Shown piece after piece: positions 13,243 to 17,244 of a stretch of DNA of 17,244 bases (positions are counted from its first letter, which is position 1; each line of letters opens with the position of its first letter). The DNA comes from Endobugula sp047619205. Its GTDB lineage: Bacteria > Pseudomonadota > Gammaproteobacteria > Pseudomonadales > Cellvibrionaceae. The position numbers were made by a program, and so were the translations under genes. The notes below the pieces were generated by a model. It had not been told where the DNA came from and ran no database searches. It saw only the letters and a program-made list of their open reading frames with translations. The stretch spans positions 1 to 17,244 of the forward strand of contig JBLHJR010000070.1 in the NCBI GenBank assembly GCA_047619205.1, in the 5' to 3' direction.

Positions 13243-15342
13243 ATGAAATTACGCCATCAATTATTTTTTATTAGCCTATCCTTACTGGTCTTACCTTGGG
13301 GAGCATGGCAGTATTTACAAGCCGTTGACGTGGCCATGCGTAGTTCACAAACGCAATCCTTATTAGATAGCGCGACACTAATCGCGGATCGCCTGTCGCT
13401 TGAATCGAAGTTATTTGATGACGCCTTTGTGTCGATGCCTTCCGCAGATTCATCGGCAGATAAACGCGACCATGACTTTTTGTCTTTATACGCTTATCCG
13501 CTAACAGGAACTCCCATTATTGATGGCTACGGCGATGAATGGCGAAACAGCCAAGCAGAAGTTATGCATTTCTCTGCCGACAATAACAACGCCTCTACCT
13601 CTGCTGCAGAAATGCAAATAGGCACTCGAGGTAATAAGGTTTATTTTTATCTTAAAGTTAGCGATAACTATTTACACTATTACAACCCTTCCGCGCAGCA
13701 TGCCTTAAGTGCCGACCACATCCGCTTACAGATAAACGATGCTCATCAGCAAGCAACGGATTATTTAATTCGTACCAGCGCACCCAGCCATATTACGGCG
13801 CATTATTATGATAACAATGAAGTGTTGCGTCGAGAGGATGCCATTAAAGGCGTGTGGCGAGAAACCGCCCAAGGTTATCAGGTAGAGCTAATAATAGATA
13901 AAAATTTACTGGCCAATGGTTTTCGTTTATCCGTAATTGACAATCAAAAAACGGTAGTCAACACCTTATCATTAAGCAAAAGCACCCTATTATTAACCGC
14001 ACCCTCGCCTTCTATTCAGCAATTTATTAAAAACTTTCATTCGCCATCCCTAAGTATAAAGGTATTAAATCCTCAACAATGGTTAGTCGCGGCAGTGAAT
14101 GCGCACGAAACATTGTCCGTTAATAAGAAAATTCCATGGTTCGTAGAATGGTTTTATCGACAATTATTAGACTCAGAAAACCTGCCTTTACGTAACAGTA
14201 ACCCTTATCGTTCTTATAACGTATATGAAGAAATTCAACAATCATTACAAGAAGGCAGTGTGTTGCGCTGGTATCGTCATAACGGCGACCAGTTTAAACG
14301 GCAAACCTTGGCGAGCGTTGCCGTACCGATTCATCATGAAAAACGTTTGCTAGGCTATGTGCTAATAGAAAAAACGACCGACCAATTAATTGCCTTAATG
14401 ACTTCCGCCTTTAGCCAATTATTCATCTACACCATGGGCGCATTTTTCATCGTCGCTTTTATTTTATTAGCTTATGCGAGTTGGTTATCTTTACGTATTA
14501 GCCGTTTAAATCGTATCGCTAATAGTGTCATCGGCGAGCAAGGCAGTATTCACGTAGATAACGCCATATGGCCCGACTTAACGCGTTATGATGAGTTAGG
14601 TGATTTGTCACGCAGTTATCGGCAGTTATTGGTACAACAACAAGAATACAATGACTATTTACGCACCCTATCCAGCAAACTATCCCATGAATTACGCACA
14701 CCTATTGCCGTAGTCAAATCCTCCTTAGAAAACATGGGACAAGTAGAGGATAGTAGTTTACAAAAAGAATATAGCCAGCGTGCACAGCAAGGCATACAAC
14801 GCTTAAATGCTATATTAAGTTCTATGAGCTCTGCCAGCAGTGTTGAGCAAAGCGTGACTACTGCCGAATTTGAAACAACCGACTTACAAGCTTTATTAAC
14901 TGGCTTAGCCGTGGCTTATAACGATGCTTATAAAAACCACACGATTCATTTTCATGCGCACACGGATACAGCCGTAGCCAGTATTGATCAAGACTTGTTT
15001 GTGCAAATGATGGATAAATTACTGGATAATGCTAGCGACTTTTCTCCAGCGTCTGAACCGATCAACATCCATTTAAGCCAAGAAAAAAATGATCTGATTA
15101 TTGATATAGAGAATATCGGTCCATTATTACCTGAAAGCATGCAAAATAATTTATTTGAATCAATGATTAGCGTGCGCAAGGAGAAAACATCTACCGATAC
15201 CCACCTTGGCTTAGGTTTATATATTGTCCGTTTAATTGCGGAGTGTCATAGCGGTGAAGTCGTAGCGAATAATCGTGAGGATGGACGTGGAGTCCTATTT
15301 TCTGTCATTTTACCTTTGTCCACATGTACCCGTAATGCTTGA
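13243..15342 (+). CDS. Dedicated sortase system histidine kinase
   Basis: 699 residues. Membrane helices at about 6-24 and 393-415 enclose a large periplasmic region. Residues about 92-235 resemble a CBM9-type beta-sandwich: IIDGYGDEW at 92-100, then V-Y-F-Y-L-K-V-S-D. Following are HAMP (about 416-470), HisKA with H482 in SHELRTP, and HATPase: LLDNASDF (593-600, N596), a loose G1 box (DIENIGP), and LGLGLYIVRL (655-664). It should sense an envelope signal and phosphorylate the response regulator 145 bp upstream. The layout matches the TIGR03785-type kinase of this system. No clear ribosome site precedes the ATG; the next in-frame start would cut into the first helix. Confidence 0.93.
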   Translation: MKLRHQLFFISLSLLVLPWGAWQYLQAVDVAMRSSQTQSLLDSATLIADRLSLESKLFDDAFVSMPSADSSADKRDHDFLSLYAYPLTGTPIIDGYGDEWRNSQAEVMHFSADNNNASTSAAEMQIGTRGNKVYFYLKVSDNYLHYYNPSAQHALSADHIRLQINDAHQQATDYLIRTSAPSHITAHYYDNNEVLRREDAIKGVWRETAQGYQVELIIDKNLLANGFRLSVIDNQKTVVNTLSLSKSTLLLTAPSPSIQQFIKNFHSPSLSIKVLNPQQWLVAAVNAHETLSVNKKIPWFVEWFYRQLLDSENLPLRNSNPYRSYNVYEEIQQSLQEGSVLRWYRHNGDQFKRQTLASVAVPIHHEKRLLGYVLIEKTTDQLIALMTSAFSQLFIYTMGAFFIVAFILLAYASWLSLRISRLNRIANSVIGEQGSIHVDNAIWPDLTRYDELGDLSRSYRQLLVQQQEYNDYLRTLSSKLSHELRTPIAVVKSSLENMGQVEDSSLQKEYSQRAQQGIQRLNAILSSMSSASSVEQSVTTAEFETTDLQALLTGLAVAYNDAYKNHTIHFHAHTDTAVASIDQDLFVQMMDKLLDNASDFSPASEPINIHLSQEKNDLIIDIENIGPLLPESMQNNLFESMISVRKEKTSTDTHLGLGLYIVRLIAECHSGEVVANNREDGRGVLFSVILPLSTCTRNA

Positions 15343-15423
15343 GATTGAGGTATCCATAGCACGTCATGGGTATGCTCATGGGATCACATAATGGCTTCAT
15401 CTGGAAAACCAATGGAGCCCTTT

Positions 15424-15548
15424 GCCTACGTCCATGTAGACAACACCTCAGCATCCTGCCTACGCCCCCACCTATATCCATATAAGTAACTTCTGCATCC
15501 TGCCTGCGCCCCTTGCCTACGTCCGTGTAGCTAGCACTTCTGCTGCCT
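15424..15548. repeat. Three degenerate tandem units, about 45 bp each, with small hairpins
   Basis: Units begin at about 15425 (CCTACGTCCATGTAG), 15471 (CCTATATCCATATAAG) and 15516 (CCTACGTCCGTGTAG), periods 46 and 45 bp. The first and second units end with C-A-T-C-C-T-G-C-C-T-(A/G)-C-G-C-C-C-C. Each unit start is a small palindrome (CTAC/GTAG) whose pairs are kept by compensating changes in unit 2. The array fills the gap between convergent kinase and pdsO genes; there is no ORF. Confidence 0.7.
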
Positions 15549-15550
15549 AC

Positions 15551-16366
15551 TTACGGTAGTACCATTAGCGGTGCATGGGTTCTCACTTGTGCATCCCCAA
15601 GTAAAATCGTGTCATCCTTATTTAACAGGCTATTTTTTTGCTCTGGCTTAAATACTTCGATAGTGACTCGACGATCCAGTGCATAGGCATCGAGATCATT
15701 TTTAGCCGATTTCGATTGGTCTGCACCGTAGGCATGTCGTTCTATACGGTTTACATCAATGCCACGAGCCTCTAAGGCTTTCTGTACATTAATAGCACGG
15801 TACATTGATAAGACATTATTGTATTCATCCGTACCGCGAGGATCCGCATAACCATGTAGACGAAGACTTAAGTCGGGATTGCGCTCTAAAAAGGTAGCTA
15901 ACTCATCCAAGCGTCTTAATGTATAGGTATTCAGGTTATCGTTACCCGTATGAAACAGCACTTGAAATTCAAGATTTGTCATCGCTAACGCCTGCATTTG
16001 ATACTGCTGCTGTTGAGCCACTTGTAGCTGTACGTTTAATGCGGTAATTTTTTTTGTCGCATCAGCCAAATTCATGTTGGCATGTTCAATTCCGGCAACG
16101 GCAACATCATAACCATCAGCTTTATCTAGCTCATCACCTAAAAATTTCCCACTAATACTACCAACAATAATACCTATCGGACCGGCTATTAATCCCCCTA
16201 TAATAGCGGCTGCACCAAACGTTACCCCGCCTTTAACGCTAGTAATTTCGCTGGTATTCTCTTGCTCAAAATAATCCTGATCTGAATAGCCCTCCTCTGC
16301 ATAACTTGAAAGTGAAGCCGCACTGACGGCTAGCGCTAGACTGGTTGCTAATAACGTGTTTTTCAT
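15551..16366 (-). CDS. pdsO: Sortase-associated OmpA-family protein PdsO
   Basis: 271 residues from the ATG at 16366, chosen for the signal peptide (1-23, ending SYA) and AGAGGA 8 bp upstream; the frame runs on to 16426. After the signal comes a glycine-zipper-like stretch (about 47-77, GAAAIIGGLIAGPIGIIVGS), a probable coiled coil (about 95-128), and a C-terminal OmpA domain (about 135-239). The OmpA domain has the peptidoglycan-binding signature GYADPRGTDEYN, with D175 and R190 region, and LDRRVTIEVF at 230-239. About 30 residues follow the domain. PdsO proteins (TIGR03789-type) occur with this sortase system and may tie the target's surface assembly to peptidoglycan. It converges on the kinase gene. 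Confidence 0.92.
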   Translation of the reverse strand: MKNTLLATSLALAVSAASLSSYAEEGYSDQDYFEQENTSEITSVKGGVTFGAAAIIGGLIAGPIGIIVGSISGKFLGDELDKADGYDVAVAGIEHANMNLADATKKITALNVQLQVAQQQQYQMQALAMTNLEFQVLFHTGNDNLNTYTLRRLDELATFLERNPDLSLRLHGYADPRGTDEYNNVLSMYRAINVQKALEARGIDVNRIERHAYGADQSKSAKNDLDAYALDRRVTIEVFKPEQKNSLLNKDDTILLGDAQVRTHAPLMVLP

Positions 16367-16607
16367 TGGTTTATCCTCTAGTGGGTTAATATGAGGAGCT
16401 AAGTAATGCATGTCCTCGTTACACACTATTAAACACAGGAAAGTGGGCTTTTTAATGTTGCAAAAAAGATCAATAGCGAGGGAATTATGATGAACTATGG
16501 CGGGGGGGTATTGTTGGGCCGAGGGGAGAGGAATATGGGTATTGAATAGCGGGTGGCTACAGGTTAATCTTGTTGTATTGGTGTTAGGGCTATTGGCTGC
16601 TTTCGGC
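16367..16607. other. Upstream region of pdsO, no gene seen
   Basis: It holds the pdsO leader and a G7 run at 16502-16508 in a G-rich patch. I see no TGTGGCAA-type repeat here, so control by the sortase response regulator is not apparent. Confidence 0.45.
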
Positions 16608-16768
16608 CCAGACTGTGTGAAAATTCATTTGCTCTCTTTCGTGACGTGACCCTACGCGAATACAATAGGGTTTTTGGCTGCCATTTACTGCCATATTAAA
16701 TCTCACGCGTGTTTTTTTGTGAGGTTTATTGATAAATTAACGCTGTTCCGACTTTTCACACAGTCTGG
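16608..16768. mobile_element. 161-bp MITE-like element with 16-bp perfect terminal inverted repeats
   Basis: CCAGACTGTGTGAAAA at 16608-16623 and TTTTCACACAGTCTGG at 16753-16768 are perfect inverted repeats. Weaker outward similarity (GCTTTCGGC and the reverse complement of ACCCTTAGCGGAC) suggests longer original arms. The interior has no ORF. Confidence 0.75.
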
Positions 16769-16978
16769 ACCCTTAGCGGACATTCAGCAGTATTAGAGAA
16801 CTGATCATATAAAATGCTATTAATATGATTGACCAAGAAAATAAATCATATCATATCAATAAAATAAGAGGGCTGTTCCTCGTTATCACTTCCTTTGGCG
16901 GCAAGAAATAAAGGAATAATAAATAAAAACAGAGAGATACCATGTTTTCTAGAAACGCCACTAAAAAATAAAAGTATA

Positions 16979-17042
16979 GGGGTCAGAGCCCTAAGTGAGC
17001 ATTGGTTTGGCAAGGAAAAGGCTATGTATAGGGCTCTGACCC
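16979..17042. repeat. REP-like palindrome, 14-bp arms
   Basis: GGGTCAGAGCCCTA (16980-16993) and TAGGGCTCTGACCC (17029-17042) are perfect inverted repeats with 35 bp between. GGGGTCAGAG palindromes of this kind resemble REP sequences mobilised by RAYT (TnpA-REP) transposases. No such gene is in the window. Confidence 0.7.
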
Positions 17043-17242
17043 GAATGGCACTTACTTAAGGCACTAAACTCAGTAAACATATGGGTTTCAAGCCTACAAG
17101 GAAAAACTGAAAATGGTTACCCTTATTGGTTTTGTCGAGTTTCTTCCTTGTATCTGAATAGATAGAGTGAAACCGCTTAGTTAAGGATAGTTCACTAAGC
17201 CCTGTAATCACTGGCATTAAGCCTTAAGTAAGTGCCATTCGG
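17041..17242. mobile_element. 202-bp MITE-like element with 22-bp perfect terminal inverted repeats
   Basis: The arms at 17041-17062 and 17221-17242 are perfect inverted repeats (CCGAATGGCACTTACTTA... and its complement). The left arm shares its first two bases with the end of the preceding REP-like palindrome. The interior has no ORF. The right end almost coincides with the window edge. Confidence 0.8.
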
Positions 17243-17244
17243 CT

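Noticed and set aside
15424..15548. CRISPR array
   Set aside because: Repeats are degenerate, lack unique spacers, and no cas gene is present.

Overview
The window reads as a chromosomal segment of a marine-type gammaproteobacterium. Reasons: moderately AT-rich DNA, a complete proteobacterial dedicated sortase system (described mainly from marine Gammaproteobacteria), a Pseudomonas-like nitrogen-assimilation kinase, NtrC/sigma-54-type promoters, and several families of small inverted-repeat (MITE-like) elements between genes. The species cannot be named from the sequence alone.

Region 1 (1-4700): the 3' end of an ArsJ-associated GAPDH gene overlaps arsJ by one base; together they form an arsenate detoxification pair. 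Next come an OlsB-like GNAT acyltransferase, a 189-bp MITE-like element whose right end supplies the stop codon of dtd (D-aminoacyl-tRNA deacylase), a 51-codon small membrane protein gene, and an orphan lipoprotein gene with weak TssJ resemblance.

Region 2 (4700-9310): a small GNAT acetyltransferase gene, then a compact nitrogen-scavenging block. It holds a formate/nitrite-family channel, a PP2C phosphatase-Ser/Thr kinase fusion of the kind found in nitrate-assimilation operons (as in Pseudomonas aeruginosa PA1782), and cyanase (cynS) facing them. Both ends of the block carry a good sigma-54 -24/-12 promoter with NtrC-type sites about 105-135 bp upstream of the predicted start. The block is bracketed by two copies of a 134-bp element in inverted orientation (128 of 134 positions identical by hand count).

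Region 3 (9312-16366): the dedicated sortase system. The sortase and its VIT/vWA surface target overlap by 11 bp on the minus strand. Divergent from them are an OmpR-type response regulator and a histidine kinase with a CBM9-like periplasmic region. The OmpA-family protein PdsO converges on the kinase. The divergent intergenic region has three direct repeats (TTTGGCAT, TGTGGCAA, TGTGGCAA) at 11-12 bp spacing, a good candidate for the regulator's operator acting on both promoters.

Region 4 (16367-17244): no gene seen. It holds the pdsO upstream region and three inverted-repeat elements close together (161 bp, 64 bp and about 202 bp), a landing site for small mobile elements.
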